In this document: positions 7,453 through 15,963 of the stretch, in pieces
Layout of the letters: each line of letters begins with the position of its first letter
How positions within the stretch are numbered: the stretch's first letter is position 1
From: Alsobacter ponti
GTDB lineage: Bacteria; Pseudomonadota; Alphaproteobacteria; Rhizobiales; Beijerinckiaceae
Reading direction: 5' to 3'
NCBI RefSeq assembly: GCF_024294805.1
Contig: NZ_JANCLU010000027.1
Span: 1 to 51,947, forward strand
Length of the DNA: 51,947 nucleotides
Position numbers and translations under genes: made by a program
The notes under the pieces: model-generated
Told to the model about the DNA's origin: nothing
The model's input: the letters and a program-made list of their open reading frames with translations, nothing else
Database searches by the model: none

Positions 7453-8604
7453 TCACCAGTTGGTGAAGGAGCCGTCCCGGCGGCGCAGATGCGGCGCTTC
7501 CCAGAACTTGAAGTCCTGGCGCGCCAGCAGCGCCTCGTCGACCTCGACGCCCAGGCCCGGCGTGTCCGGAACGATGTAGTCCGCGCCGTCGAGAACCATC
7601 TGGACGGGGAAGAAATCGCGGTCGTCGAAGCCGAGATTTTCGGTGGGAGCGGCCCGGCATTCGAGCCAGGAGAAGTTCGGCACGGCGGCCGAGAAGTGCA
7701 CCGAGGCGGCCGTGCACACCGGGCCGAGCGGATTGTGCGGCATCAGGTCGACATAATGGGCCTCGCTCCAGCCCGCCACCTTCATCGCCTCGGTGAAGCC
7801 GCCGACATTGCAGATGTCGAGCCGGTTGAACTGGTGCAGTCCCTGCTCGATGTAGGGCAGGAACTGCCATTTCGAGGCGAATTCCTCGCCGATGGCGAAG
7901 GGCACGTCGACCATGGCGCGCAGCGAGGCGTAGGCCTGCGGGCTCTCGTCGCGGATCGGCTCCTCGAGGAAGTCGAGCGTTCCGGAAGGCATTTTCTGGC
8001 AGAACGACGCCGCCTCGGCGACCGACAGCCGGTGATGGTAATCGACGCCCAGCACGACGGCGTCACCCAGCGCCTCGCGCGCCTTGACGAGCCACCGCGC
8101 CGTGACGGCGATGGACTCGCGCGGCTCGTACAGGCTTTTCGTCTCGTGGTCGGCGCAGGACAGGCGGAAGCACGTCCAGCCCTTGTCCATCAGCAGCCTG
8201 CCCTGCTCGATCATCTCCGGGCCGGGTGGAGCCGATGTGGTGGCGAAGGTCGGGATGCGGTCGCGGTGACGGCCGCCGAGCAGTTCGTAGACCGGCACGC
8301 CGAGCGCCTTGCCCTTGATGTCGTGCAGCGCCAGGTCGATCGCGGAGATCGCAGCCGTGAGCACGCGCCCGCCCTCGAAATACTGGCTGCGGTACATCTC
8401 CTGCCACAGCGCGCCGGCGCGCATGGGATCGCGCCCGAGCAGGAACTCGGCGTAGTGCTCGAGCGCGCCGACCACGGCCTTCTCGCGGCCCGAGAGGCCG
8501 CTTTCTCCCCAGCCGTAAATGCCCTCGTCGGTCTCCACCTTGACGAGGAGCTGGTTCCGGATGCCCACCCACGCGGGGTAGGCCTTGATGGCGGTGATCT
8601 TCAT
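7453..8604 (-). CDS. Enolase-superfamily acid-sugar dehydratase (paralogue A)
   Basis: A 383-residue member of the mandelate racemase subgroup. It has the N-terminal capping domain (~1-115, with DIKGKALGVPVYELLGG) and a TIM barrel. Metal ligands by motif are D188, E214 and E240; H290 in MPHNPLGPV with D263 forms the usual His-Asp base. D188 is followed by Y-H190, as in galactonate dehydratase. At the end of the second barrel strand, where many relatives have Lys, it reads FRLSCAD with no lysine, so catalysis probably depends on the histidines. Expected role: dehydration of an aldonic or aldaric acid to a 2-keto-3-deoxy acid. Its ATG overlaps the GntR stop (ATGA), so the two are translationally coupled. 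Substrate unknown. Confidence 0.88.
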   Translation of the reverse strand: MKITAIKAYPAWVGIRNQLLVKVETDEGIYGWGESGLSGREKAVVGALEHYAEFLLGRDPMRAGALWQEMYRSQYFEGGRVLTAAISAIDLALHDIKGKALGVPVYELLGGRHRDRIPTFATTSAPPGPEMIEQGRLLMDKGWTCFRLSCADHETKSLYEPRESIAVTARWLVKAREALGDAVVLGVDYHHRLSVAEAASFCQKMPSGTLDFLEEPIRDESPQAYASLRAMVDVPFAIGEEFASKWQFLPYIEQGLHQFNRLDICNVGGFTEAMKVAGWSEAHYVDLMPHNPLGPVCTAASVHFSAAVPNFSWLECRAAPTENLGFDDRDFFPVQMVLDGADYIVPDTPGLGVEVDEALLARQDFKFWEAPHLRRRDGSFTNW

Positions 8605-9407
8605 GGGCGTCGTCCTGTGGCGGGGGTTGGCTTCGCGCCGGCGCCGCCGGCGAACAGGGTGGAAGCGCGGGGCCCCGGCCGGTCGGGATGGGCGGGCACG
8701 CCCATCTTCTCGGCCATGACCCCGGTGTTGTGGCGCATGGTGCGCATCATGTCGCGGGCGACGCGCGACGCGCCGGCGGCGTCGCGCGCCATGATGGCGC
8801 GGGCGAGGGCGACGTGCTTGTCGTCCGGGTGATAGCGCGCCTCGCCCCAGAGCCGCGGCCACGCGGCCTCGAACTGCGCGCGCAGCAGCACCTCGTAGGA
8901 CGCGCCGAGGCCCCGGAAGAGGACGTTGTGGGTCGCGTTCAGGATTCCGAGGTGGAAAGCGACGTCGAACTCGAACGGCGCGCTCGGGAGCACGGCAAGC
9001 AGCGCCTCGGCGTGGCGCAGGATGTCGGCGGCCTCGCGCGGCGAGGCCCGGCGCGCGGCGAGCGCCGCCGCGGCCGGCTCGATGGCGCTGCGCAGTTCGA
9101 TGATTGAGAAGATGAGCGCGGGCACGTTGGCCGGCACGGCGGCGTACCAGCCGAGCACGTCGGGATCGAGGAAGTTCCATTCATCGGATGAACAGACCTG
9201 CGTCCCGAAGCGTCTCACCGTGCGGATCAGCCCCTTGCCGGAGAGAACCTTCACCGCTTCGCGCAGCGTGCTGCGGCCGACGCCGTATTCGCTCGCCAGT
9301 TCCGCCTCGCGGGGAAGGATGCTGCTTTCCTTCAGCTCACCCGAGACGATGCGGCTGCCGATCCGATGGACAATGTCCTTGACCGCACCTTCGGACAACT
9401 GGGACAT
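8601..9407 (-). CDS. GntR/FadR-family regulator (FCD domain), first of two
   Basis: A 268-residue repressor: winged HTH at residues ~5-75 (SSILPREAELASEYGVGRSTLREAVKVLSGKGLI, shown by its positions ~28-60) and an all-helical FCD ligand domain (~95-230) with FDVAFHLGILNATHN and the metal-binding histidines typical of the group. FCD-type GntR proteins usually bind organic or sugar acids. I chose ATG 9407 because GAGAG is 8 bases upstream; a GTG at 9416 has no SD. It precedes paralogue A with a 4-base overlap and is divergent from paralogue B, so it likely controls both from 9408-9679. The ~40-residue tail after the FCD domain is low-complexity. Confidence 0.9.
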   Translation of the reverse strand: MSQLSEGAVKDIVHRIGSRIVSGELKESSILPREAELASEYGVGRSTLREAVKVLSGKGLIRTVRRFGTQVCSSDEWNFLDPDVLGWYAAVPANVPALIFSIIELRSAIEPAAAALAARRASPREAADILRHAEALLAVLPSAPFEFDVAFHLGILNATHNVLFRGLGASYEVLLRAQFEAAWPRLWGEARYHPDDKHVALARAIMARDAAGASRVARDMMRTMRHNTGVMAEKMGVPAHPDRPGPRASTLFAGGAGAKPTPATGRRP

Positions 9408-9507
9408 CCGGAACACTCTCGCGGCGCGGGATTGGGAACCGAGGCGAACACCTCAATGCGCGGAAGCCGTCTCTCCGAATGACGCCGTCGACAACGGCAG
9501 CCCCGTC

Positions 9508-9538
9508 GATTGACACGACGATACATCATACCTAATCC
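9508..9538 (+). promoter_or_regulatory. Candidate control site between GntR and paralogue B
   Basis: TTGACA at 9510-9515 sits in GATTGACACG (9508-9517), an exact 10-base string also found in the other GntR control region at 14283-14292. The -10 at 17-bp spacing (TAATCC, 9533-9538) is weak. On the minus strand TATGAT (9525-9530) is a good -10, but without a recognisable -35. The region may be an operator as much as a promoter. Confidence 0.35.
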
Positions 9539-9679
9539 TCGTGTCACTTCGCTCGAAATGCGTTGTCCCGGGTTCCGGCCGGCGTCACGGTCCATCGCGG
9601 ACCGTGACCTGCCGGCCCGCGAGACGCGCCGCGGCGGAGCCAGGGCCGGCAGGGTCCGGCAAAGGGAGGACATGCCGAA

Positions 9680-10876
9680 ATGAGGATCGTCGACCTCAAG
9701 TGCGCCGTCATCGGCAAGAACCCGATCGTGCGCATCGTCACGGACGAGGGCATCAGCGGCTACGGCGAAGTCGAGCAGTACAAGCCCTATCTCACGCCTT
9801 TCGTGCTGTTCTTCCGCGATGCGCTGATCGGCGAGGACCCGACCAACGTCGAGCGGGTGATGCTGAAGATCCGCCAGCGCGGCGCCTTCAAGCCCTACGG
9901 CGCGGCCGTCAGCGCCATCGAAATGGCGCTGTGGGACATCGCTGGCAAGGCGGCGGGACTGCCGGTCTACAAGCTGCTCGGCGGCAAGGTGCGCGACCAC
10001 GTGCGCGTCTATAACGGCTCTCTGCGCAAGCCGATGACGAGCTTCCGGCCCGAGGACTACGCCGAGGACATGAAGCGCATGATGGCGCTGCCCGAGGGCT
10101 TCACCATCGTCAAGCAGGGCATCTCGTTCCACAGCCCGATGAAGCGCGAGTTCCCCGACTACTACTACGGCAAGGCGAACGAGAGCCCGTTCCACGGCGC
10201 GCTCGACCGCGGTGTGCTGACCGAGCGCGGCATGGCCTACACGCTGGACTGCGTGGCGGCGATGAAGGAGGCGCTCGGCGACAAGGTGGGCCTCGCGCTC
10301 GACTGCGGCCCGGGGTGGATGCTGGCCGACGCCATCCGCTTCGCCAAGGCGGTCGAGAAGCACCATTTGATGTGGCTCGAGGACATGCTGACCGGCGACT
10401 ACGTGCCGTATGTCAACGCCGACGTGTACCGCGAGCTGACCCGCTCGACCTCGACGCCGATCCACACCGGCGAGCAGATTTACCTGCGCCAGAACTTCAA
10501 GGATCTGCTCGAGAAGAAGGCCGTGCGTGTCGTCGGCCCGGACCCGTGCGATGTCGGCGGCATCGCGGAGCTGAAGTGGATTGCCGAGTACGCCGACCTG
10601 CACGGCGTGCTGATGGCCCCGCACGGCACCGGCAACGGCGTGCTCGGCATGGCGGCGTTGGTGCAGGTGTGCGCGACGCTGCCGCACAACTTCATCGCCT
10701 TCGAGTATCCCGGCGGCGACCCGCTGTGGTGGTACGACATCGTCGACGGCCTGCCGGAGCAGATCGTCAAGAACGGCATGATCGAGGTGTGGGACCGCCC
10801 CGGCATGGGCGTCGAGATCAACCCCGAGCGCGCGCGCCGCTACCTCTCCGAGGCCGACGCAACGTTCTTTGACTGA
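9680..10876 (+). CDS. Enolase-superfamily enzyme (paralogue B)
   Basis: A 398-residue mandelate racemase-type protein, divergent from the first GntR gene, starting at ATG 9680 behind a purine-rich SD. Metal ligands by motif: D208, E234, E265. The His-Asp base is H315 (MAPHG) with D288. K145 (IVKQG) sits at the end of the second barrel strand. It differs from the other four paralogues because the residues after D208 are C-G, so the extra D-x-H histidine is absent. It also carries a longer insert (~150-185, Tyr- and Pro-rich) before the third strand. This points to different chemistry or substrate from A, C, D and E; a dehydratase or epimerase is equally possible. A terminator follows, so it is probably monocistronic. 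Confidence 0.88.
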   Translation: MRIVDLKCAVIGKNPIVRIVTDEGISGYGEVEQYKPYLTPFVLFFRDALIGEDPTNVERVMLKIRQRGAFKPYGAAVSAIEMALWDIAGKAAGLPVYKLLGGKVRDHVRVYNGSLRKPMTSFRPEDYAEDMKRMMALPEGFTIVKQGISFHSPMKREFPDYYYGKANESPFHGALDRGVLTERGMAYTLDCVAAMKEALGDKVGLALDCGPGWMLADAIRFAKAVEKHHLMWLEDMLTGDYVPYVNADVYRELTRSTSTPIHTGEQIYLRQNFKDLLEKKAVRVVGPDPCDVGGIAELKWIAEYADLHGVLMAPHGTGNGVLGMAALVQVCATLPHNFIAFEYPGGDPLWWYDIVDGLPEQIVKNGMIEVWDRPGMGVEINPERARRYLSEADATFFD

Positions 10877-10976
10877 GGCGGTCGGCGCGCCGCCCCACGG
10901 CGAGCGCGCCGTCGTTTGCGCTCCGCTCCCGCCGTTCCGCCACCGGGGCGGCGCACGAGCAGGCGGGTCATGAAAC

Positions 10977-11001
10977 GGGGCGGCGCGAGGGCCGCCCCTT
11001 T
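10977..11001 (+). terminator. Terminator after paralogue B
   Basis: An 8-bp GC stem (10977-10984 with 10991-10998), loop of 6, followed by TTT. It lies 100 bases after the stop of paralogue B and before the end of convergent paralogue C. The short T run makes it moderate. Confidence 0.55.
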
Positions 11002-11040
11002 CCGGCGCGTCGAAGGTGGGCTCGATCGCGGTGGCTGTCT

Positions 11041-12216
11041 TTACCAGTTCGCGATGCGCCCGTCCCAGAGCACGGAATCCGTGGCGGGGATGACTTCCTG
11101 CTGGAACGGGTGCCTGGCCGCCGCGACCTCGTCGATCTCGATGCCCAGGCCCGGCGCGTCCGGCACCGCCCAGCAGCGATCCGCCAGCCGCAAGGGATGG
11201 ACCGAGCAGACCTCCTCGAACCACGGCACGATGCCGACCGCCTCTTCCTGGATGACGAAGTTGGTGGTCGCCACGTCGAAGTTGAGCGCCACGGCGCCGG
11301 CCACGGGGCCCATCGGATTGTGCGGGCACACGCCCATGTGCGCGGCTTCGGCGATGGCGGCGATCTTGCGCCCGCCCGAGATGCCCATGCAGTGCGCGAG
11401 GTCGGGCTGGACGTAGGCGACGGCGCGCGCTTCCGCGATCTCGGCGAACTCGCGGGGCGTGAACAGCCTCTCGCCGGTCGCGAGCGGGCAATCGACCCGG
11501 CGCGCGATATCCGCCATCGCGCGGGCGTCGCCGGGCTGGATCACCTCCTCGCAGAAGAGCGGCTTGATGGGCGCGATGGCGTTGACGTAGGCGATGGCGG
11601 CGTCCAGCGAGTCGGGACGGCCGTGGAAATCGACCATGACGTCGACGTTGTCGCCGACGCGCTCGCGGACCGCACGCGCCAGCTTCTCGGTGTGCCGGAC
11701 CGCCTTGATCGGCGCGTCGTAGCCGTTGACGGGGACGAAGCCGAGTTTGATGGCGTCGTAGCCCATCTCGACCGTCTTCTGCACCGCGTCGCAATAGGCG
11801 CTGACATCCGAATTGGGCACCTGGAAGCCCACCGCGCCGCGCCCGAGATGGGTATAGACGCGCACCTTGTCGCGCACCTTGCCGCCGAGCAATTGCCAGA
11901 CCGGGACGCCCAGTTCCTTGCCCTTGATGTCCCAGAGGGCCTGCTCGATGCCGGAGAGCGCTGTCAGCCCGATCGAGCCCAGTGGCCAGAAGCTGAAGCG
12001 GGCCATCCTGTTGACGAGGTGCTCGATGTTCATCGGGTCCTCCCCGACGACGAACGGCGCGAGATCGTCGATGGCCCCCTTCACCGCCCGGGTTTTCCAT
12101 TCGAGCGTCGCTTCGCCCCAGCCGTGCAGCCCCGGCTGGTCCGTCAAGACCTTGACGAAGATCCAGTTGCGTTGGACGGCGTTGACAACGACGGTCTCGA
12201 TACCCTCGATCTTCAT
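11041..12216 (-). CDS. Galactonate dehydratase-like enolase-superfamily enzyme (paralogue C)
   Basis: A 391-residue mandelate racemase-type enzyme, the closest of the five to D-galactonate dehydratase. Metal ligands D196, E223 and E249; H198 in VDFHGR and H299 in CPHNPMGPVAG are the two catalytic histidines of the GalD pattern; D272 partners H299. K157 (AIKLGF) is also present on the second strand. Expected reaction: beta-elimination of water from a sugar acid to give a 2-keto-3-deoxy acid in the cytoplasm. It follows paralogue D by 79 bases and the second GntR gene on the same strand. GalD-like motifs occur in dehydratases for other sugar acids, so the galactonate assignment is tentative. 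Confidence 0.88.
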   Translation of the reverse strand: MKIEGIETVVVNAVQRNWIFVKVLTDQPGLHGWGEATLEWKTRAVKGAIDDLAPFVVGEDPMNIEHLVNRMARFSFWPLGSIGLTALSGIEQALWDIKGKELGVPVWQLLGGKVRDKVRVYTHLGRGAVGFQVPNSDVSAYCDAVQKTVEMGYDAIKLGFVPVNGYDAPIKAVRHTEKLARAVRERVGDNVDVMVDFHGRPDSLDAAIAYVNAIAPIKPLFCEEVIQPGDARAMADIARRVDCPLATGERLFTPREFAEIAEARAVAYVQPDLAHCMGISGGRKIAAIAEAAHMGVCPHNPMGPVAGAVALNFDVATTNFVIQEEAVGIVPWFEEVCSVHPLRLADRCWAVPDAPGLGIEIDEVAAARHPFQQEVIPATDSVLWDGRIANW

Positions 12217-12295
12217 CTGGTTTTCTCTCCCTGTTCCGCGGCTTGGACGCGCGTTTTTGTCTCGATTTCACATTCGGCTCGGCGAGGCTCGCGCC

Positions 12296-13456
12296 TCACT
12301 CGACGACGTTGGCCTCAAGGAATTCGCGGTTCATCTCGATGCCGAGCCCCGGAGCGCGGTTGAGCTTGAGGCTGCCGTTGGAATTGTCGAGCGGCACGTC
12401 GATCAGGTGATCGTATTTCGACAGGTTCCACTCGGAGGTTTCGAGCTTGTAGAAGTTCGGCACCGTCATCATCACCTGCGCGCCCGCGACGACGTTGATC
12501 GGCCCGGCAGCGTCATGGGGCGACACGGGGATGTAGTAGGCCTCGCAGAGCGCCGAGATCTTCTTCAGCTCGGTGATGCCGCCCGTCCAGGTCACATCGG
12601 GCATGATGAAGTCGGCCAGCTTGTTCTCGAGGATCGGGACGAAGTCCCACTTGGTGTGGCCCCTCTCGCCCCATGAAATCGGCGCGTTGACCTTCTCGCG
12701 CACCTGCTTGAGGGCGTTGACGCTCTCCGGCGGGCAAGGCTCCTCGAACCAGTCGATGTTCCCGGCTTCCTCGAGCGTGCGGCACAGCCTGATGGCCGTG
12801 GGCACGTCGAAGCGGCCATGCGCGTCGATGAGCACTTCGATGTCGGGGCCGGCGGTTTCCCGAATCAGCGCCGTCAACTCCGCAGCCTCGCGCTCGTCCT
12901 TGCGCGTCATGCTGCCGTCGAGATAGCCGTCGCGCTGCTCGCGCGCCCTGCCGTCCGCGCTGGGGCCCTGGTAGGGGAACGGGTCGAACTTCAGCGCGGT
13001 GTGGCCCGATTTCACGATGTCCCGGATCTCGGCGATGACGCCTTCCTTGCTTGTGAACTTGCGCTGGTCGGGGTGTGTGTAGAGAGCGACTTCGTCGCGC
13101 ACCGGGCCGCCGAGCAATTCGTAGATCGGCTTGCCGAGCGCCTTGCCGCGAATGTCCCAGAGCGCGATGTCGATGGCGCTGAGGCACTCCACCGCCGCTC
13201 CGCGGCTGCCCATGTAGGTGAAGCTGCGAAACAGCTTGTGCCACAGGCGCTCGATATGGGCGGGATCTTCGCCGACCATCATCTTGTCGATCTGCCGCAG
13301 CATCGCCGTGAGGGCGCGGTTGGCGATCTTCGTCGTCGTGGTGATCTCGCCCCAGCCGGTGATGCCTTCATCCGTGCTGACTTCGACGAACAGGAACTCG
13401 CCCCAGTAGGAGGCGCCGGACTTGATGAGCCACGGCCTGACGCTTGTGATCTTCAT
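12296..13456 (-). CDS. Enolase-superfamily acid-sugar dehydratase (paralogue D)
   Basis: A 386-residue mandelate racemase-type enzyme. Metal ligands D211, E238 and E264; H213 in IDAHGRFD; base H314 in SPHDAAGP with D287; K156 (ALKFDPF) on the second strand. Between strands two and three it has a polar insertion (~162-188, YQGPSADGRAREQRDGYL region) not seen in A or C, which may shape the active-site lid. It lies 53 bases after the second GntR gene and before paralogue C, so the three probably form one transcript. D and E share the KFD...D-x-H-x-R-x-D pattern and are likely the most closely related pair. Substrate unknown. Confidence 0.88.
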   Translation of the reverse strand: MKITSVRPWLIKSGASYWGEFLFVEVSTDEGITGWGEITTTTKIANRALTAMLRQIDKMMVGEDPAHIERLWHKLFRSFTYMGSRGAAVECLSAIDIALWDIRGKALGKPIYELLGGPVRDEVALYTHPDQRKFTSKEGVIAEIRDIVKSGHTALKFDPFPYQGPSADGRAREQRDGYLDGSMTRKDEREAAELTALIRETAGPDIEVLIDAHGRFDVPTAIRLCRTLEEAGNIDWFEEPCPPESVNALKQVREKVNAPISWGERGHTKWDFVPILENKLADFIMPDVTWTGGITELKKISALCEAYYIPVSPHDAAGPINVVAGAQVMMTVPNFYKLETSEWNLSKYDHLIDVPLDNSNGSLKLNRAPGLGIEMNREFLEANVVE

Positions 13457-13509
13457 GTGCTTGGCTTTCCTGTGAAGACGTGAAGTCGAACGTCGCCCGG
13501 GCAGGCCGT

Positions 13510-14223
13510 TCAGCTTGCCCGGGCGGCCTCCATGACGCGCATGTGCTCGAGAATGTGGAGTCCGGACCCTTCGACATGGCGCGCCACCAGTTCGGCCGCG
13601 CGGTCGGCGTCGCCCGCCTTGATGAGCGCGATGAGCTCACGATGATCGCGCATGACCTGCGCCCGCCGCGCCAGCGTGAAGTCGAACCTGCGGCTCACCG
13701 CGCGAAGCACCTCGCGGTGCTTCCACCACAGCTCGGCGGCATGCTGGTTGTAGTGGCGCTGGTAGATGAGGGTGTGGAACTTAGTGTCGAGGTCGCTGTG
13801 CTTGATCTGGTCGGCGAAATTGTTGGCCTCGATCTGGGCCTGGACCTCTTCCAGCTCCGCGATGTCGGCCTCGGTCGCCATGCCGACGAACCAGCGTGTG
13901 AGGGCGGGCTCGATCAGCACGCCGATCTCGTAGATGTCGCGGACGAAGTCGCGGTCGATGGGCCGCACGCGCGCGCCGCGGTTGCGGGTGAAGATGACGA
14001 AGCCCTCGCCGCGCAGAAGCTGCAGAACCTCGCGCACGGGCGTGGTCGACGTGTTGTGGCACCGAGCGAGGTCGGCCACCACGAGCCGTTGATTGGCCTT
14101 GAGACGACCCGAGACGATGTCCTCGCGGATCGTCTTGTAGAGGAGCGCGGCGGAGTCAGTGGAGGCGCCGATGGGTTCGACGCCTACGGGCGGTTCCGCC
14201 TTGTAGTCGGCCACCTCGTCCAA
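13510..14223 (-). CDS. GntR-family regulator (FCD domain), second of two
   Basis: A repressor of the FCD subgroup: wHTH from about codon 26 of this start (ALLYKTIREDIVSGRL..., TSTTPVREVLQLLRGEG) and an FCD domain with DTKFHTLIYQRHYNQH supplying metal-binding histidines. I start it at TTG 14223 (237 aa) because GGGGGAGG lies 5 bases upstream. ATG 14319 would add 32 residues, has no SD, and would place a good -10/-35 pair inside the gene. It leads paralogues D and C and is divergent from the sugar ABC operon, so it likely controls both. The ligand is probably a sugar acid or its 2-keto-3-deoxy product (inference). Confidence 0.85.
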   Translation of the reverse strand: MDEVADYKAEPPVGVEPIGASTDSAALLYKTIREDIVSGRLKANQRLVVADLARCHNTSTTPVREVLQLLRGEGFVIFTRNRGARVRPIDRDFVRDIYEIGVLIEPALTRWFVGMATEADIAELEEVQAQIEANNFADQIKHSDLDTKFHTLIYQRHYNQHAAELWWKHREVLRAVSRRFDFTLARRAQVMRDHRELIALIKAGDADRAAELVARHVEGSGLHILEHMRVMEAARAS

Positions 14224-14265
14224 TCTGTCCTCCCCCAGCCCGATCGTGTGCGGATCGGCCACGAC

Positions 14266-14295
14266 AATATACGATCCGGCCGGATTGACACGCAA
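14266..14295 (-). promoter_or_regulatory. Candidate promoter for the GntR-D-C operon
   Basis: On the minus strand TTGCGT (14290-14295) and TATATT (14266-14271) are 18 bases apart, giving a start near 14259 and a leader of about 36 bases to TTG 14223. A plus-strand TTGACA (14285-14290) overlaps it, inside the 10-base string shared with 9508-9517. The overlap suggests a single operator could shut both directions. Confidence 0.45.
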
Positions 14296-14408
14296 GTGAG
14301 GTTCTGCGACCGTTTGCATGACGGAGCAGATAACTAAAAACGCTCCAGTTTTGGGTGGGGACCCACAGGACCAGCGCCAGACCTCACTGGCGATTAGGGA
14401 GGGAGAGA

Positions 14409-15893
14409 ATGACGAGCTTCGGCTTCAATCGCGCCATTCGTCGCGGTGTTTCGACCGCCGCCGCCGCCGCGATGCTGATGTCATCGACCGCTTTCGCCGC
14501 GCCTCCGGTTGACCTCAGCAAGTGGTCGCCGGAATACGTGCGTTCGATCGCGGGCACGAAGGACTTCGACACCGCCGCCGATTGCGGCAAGGTCACGCCG
14601 CTCGACTACAAGGGCCGACTGACCTTCTGGTATCAGGGCGTGTTCGAGGGCGACCCCGATCTGCTGCGCCAGTACTACAAGGACTTCTTCGCCGCGTTCC
14701 GGAAGACTTATCCGAACATCGACCTCCAGGAGCAGGCGCTCACCTATAACGACCTCCTCGACAAGTTCCGCACGGCCCTGCTGGGCAACGCCGGTCCGAT
14801 GGTGGTGCGGCTGCAGATTCTCGGCGGCGTCGAATTCGCCGCCAAGGGCTATCTCCAGGAGCTGAAGCCCGAGGACGTCGGCTACTCGACCGAGGATTTC
14901 TGGCCCGGCGCCATGAAGTCCAACATGTGGAAGGGCAAGACCTACGGCGTCCCGACCAACAACGAGACGATGGCGCTGATCTGGAACGCGGACGTGTTCA
15001 AGCGCGCCGGTCTCGATCCGGACAAGGCGCCGGCGACGTGGGACGACGTGGTCAAGTATTCCAAGCAGATCCACGACAAGCTCGGCATTGCCGGCTACGG
15101 CCTCGTCGCGCGCAAGAACGCCGGCAACACGCCCTATCGCTTCCTGCCTCAGCTCTGGGCCTATGGCGGCGGCGTGTTCGACGAAGCCTCGCCGAACCCC
15201 AACTATTCCAAGATCCAGTTGAACAGCCCGGCGAGCAAGAAGGCCCTGCAGGCGTCGTACGACATGTACGTGCGCGACAAGTCCGTGCCGGTCTCGGCCC
15301 TGACCAACCAGCAGGCCGACAATCAGCCGCTGTTCCTGGCCGGCCAGCTCGGCATGATGATCTCGCATCCGTCCGACTACGACGTGATGCAGGACCTGAA
15401 GAAGAAGGCGACCGGCAGCGACCTGCAGAAGGCCGAAACCGTCATCGAGAACATGCGCTACGGCCTGATCCCGACGGGACCGGACGGCAAGCGCGCCGTT
15501 GTCTTCGGCGGCTCGAACATGCACATCCTGAAGCCGGAATATGTCGACGGCGGAAAGGTCGACCAGGCCGCGGCCAAGGCGCTCATCTGCTTCTGGACGA
15601 GCCCGGAATGGTCGCTGAAGATGGCCTATGCGGGATCGAACCCCGGCAACCTCAACGGCTTCAAGACGAAGTGGATGAAGGAGCGCCTGGACAAGATCAA
15701 GTTCCTGGACGTGACGACGTCGATGCTGCCCTACGGCATCCCGTTCCCGACGATCCCGGAGACTCCCGAGATCATGAACATCGTCGTGCCCGACATGCTG
15801 CAGAACGCGCTCACGGGCTCGATGACGGTCGACCAGGCGGCCGAGGACGCCACCAAGAAGATCCAGAACATCATGAGCGGCGGCAAGCTCTGA
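14409..15893 (+). CDS. Sugar ABC transporter substrate-binding protein (CUT1)
   Basis: A 494-residue periplasmic binding protein of the family-1 extracellular solute-binding group. The signal peptide covers residues ~1-35 (two Arg, then an Ala-rich core ending STAFAAPP). The mature part has the usual features: LTFWYQGVFEGDPD near the start, TYGVPTNNETMALIWNADVFKRAG around 180-205, and the IPFPTIPETPEI C-terminal region. It delivers a sugar or sugar acid to the two permeases that follow. ATG 14409 has GGGAGAG directly upstream. At ~460 mature residues it is longer than typical maltose-binding proteins. A strong hairpin with a T run after the stop should keep its mRNA in excess over the permeases. 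Confidence 0.9.
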   Translation: MTSFGFNRAIRRGVSTAAAAAMLMSSTAFAAPPVDLSKWSPEYVRSIAGTKDFDTAADCGKVTPLDYKGRLTFWYQGVFEGDPDLLRQYYKDFFAAFRKTYPNIDLQEQALTYNDLLDKFRTALLGNAGPMVVRLQILGGVEFAAKGYLQELKPEDVGYSTEDFWPGAMKSNMWKGKTYGVPTNNETMALIWNADVFKRAGLDPDKAPATWDDVVKYSKQIHDKLGIAGYGLVARKNAGNTPYRFLPQLWAYGGGVFDEASPNPNYSKIQLNSPASKKALQASYDMYVRDKSVPVSALTNQQADNQPLFLAGQLGMMISHPSDYDVMQDLKKKATGSDLQKAETVIENMRYGLIPTGPDGKRAVVFGGSNMHILKPEYVDGGKVDQAAAKALICFWTSPEWSLKMAYAGSNPGNLNGFKTKWMKERLDKIKFLDVTTSMLPYGIPFPTIPETPEIMNIVVPDMLQNALTGSMTVDQAAEDATKKIQNIMSGGKL

Positions 15894-15908
15894 CGGAGCC
15901 CGCCTACG

Positions 15909-15938
15909 CGACCGGCGGCGCTCGCCGCCGGTCGTTTT
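15909..15938 (+). terminator. Intra-operon terminator/attenuator after the binding protein
   Basis: A near-perfect GC stem (15909-15920 with 15923-15934; in practice 11 bp and a 4-nt loop) is followed directly by TTTT (15935-15938). It lies between the binding-protein stop and the first permease start. Such elements are known from malE-type operons, where they let the binding protein be made in excess. Confidence 0.8.
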
Positions 15939-15963
15939 CCCCGACAGCCAAAAGGGCTCTCTG

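Noticed and set aside
9332-12271. A 979-codon minus-strand open frame covering paralogue B and parts of neighbours
   Set aside because: It is antisense or out of frame to genes with clear family motifs, has repetitive Arg/Ala/Gly/His composition and resembles no protein. Long shadow frames are normal at this GC content.
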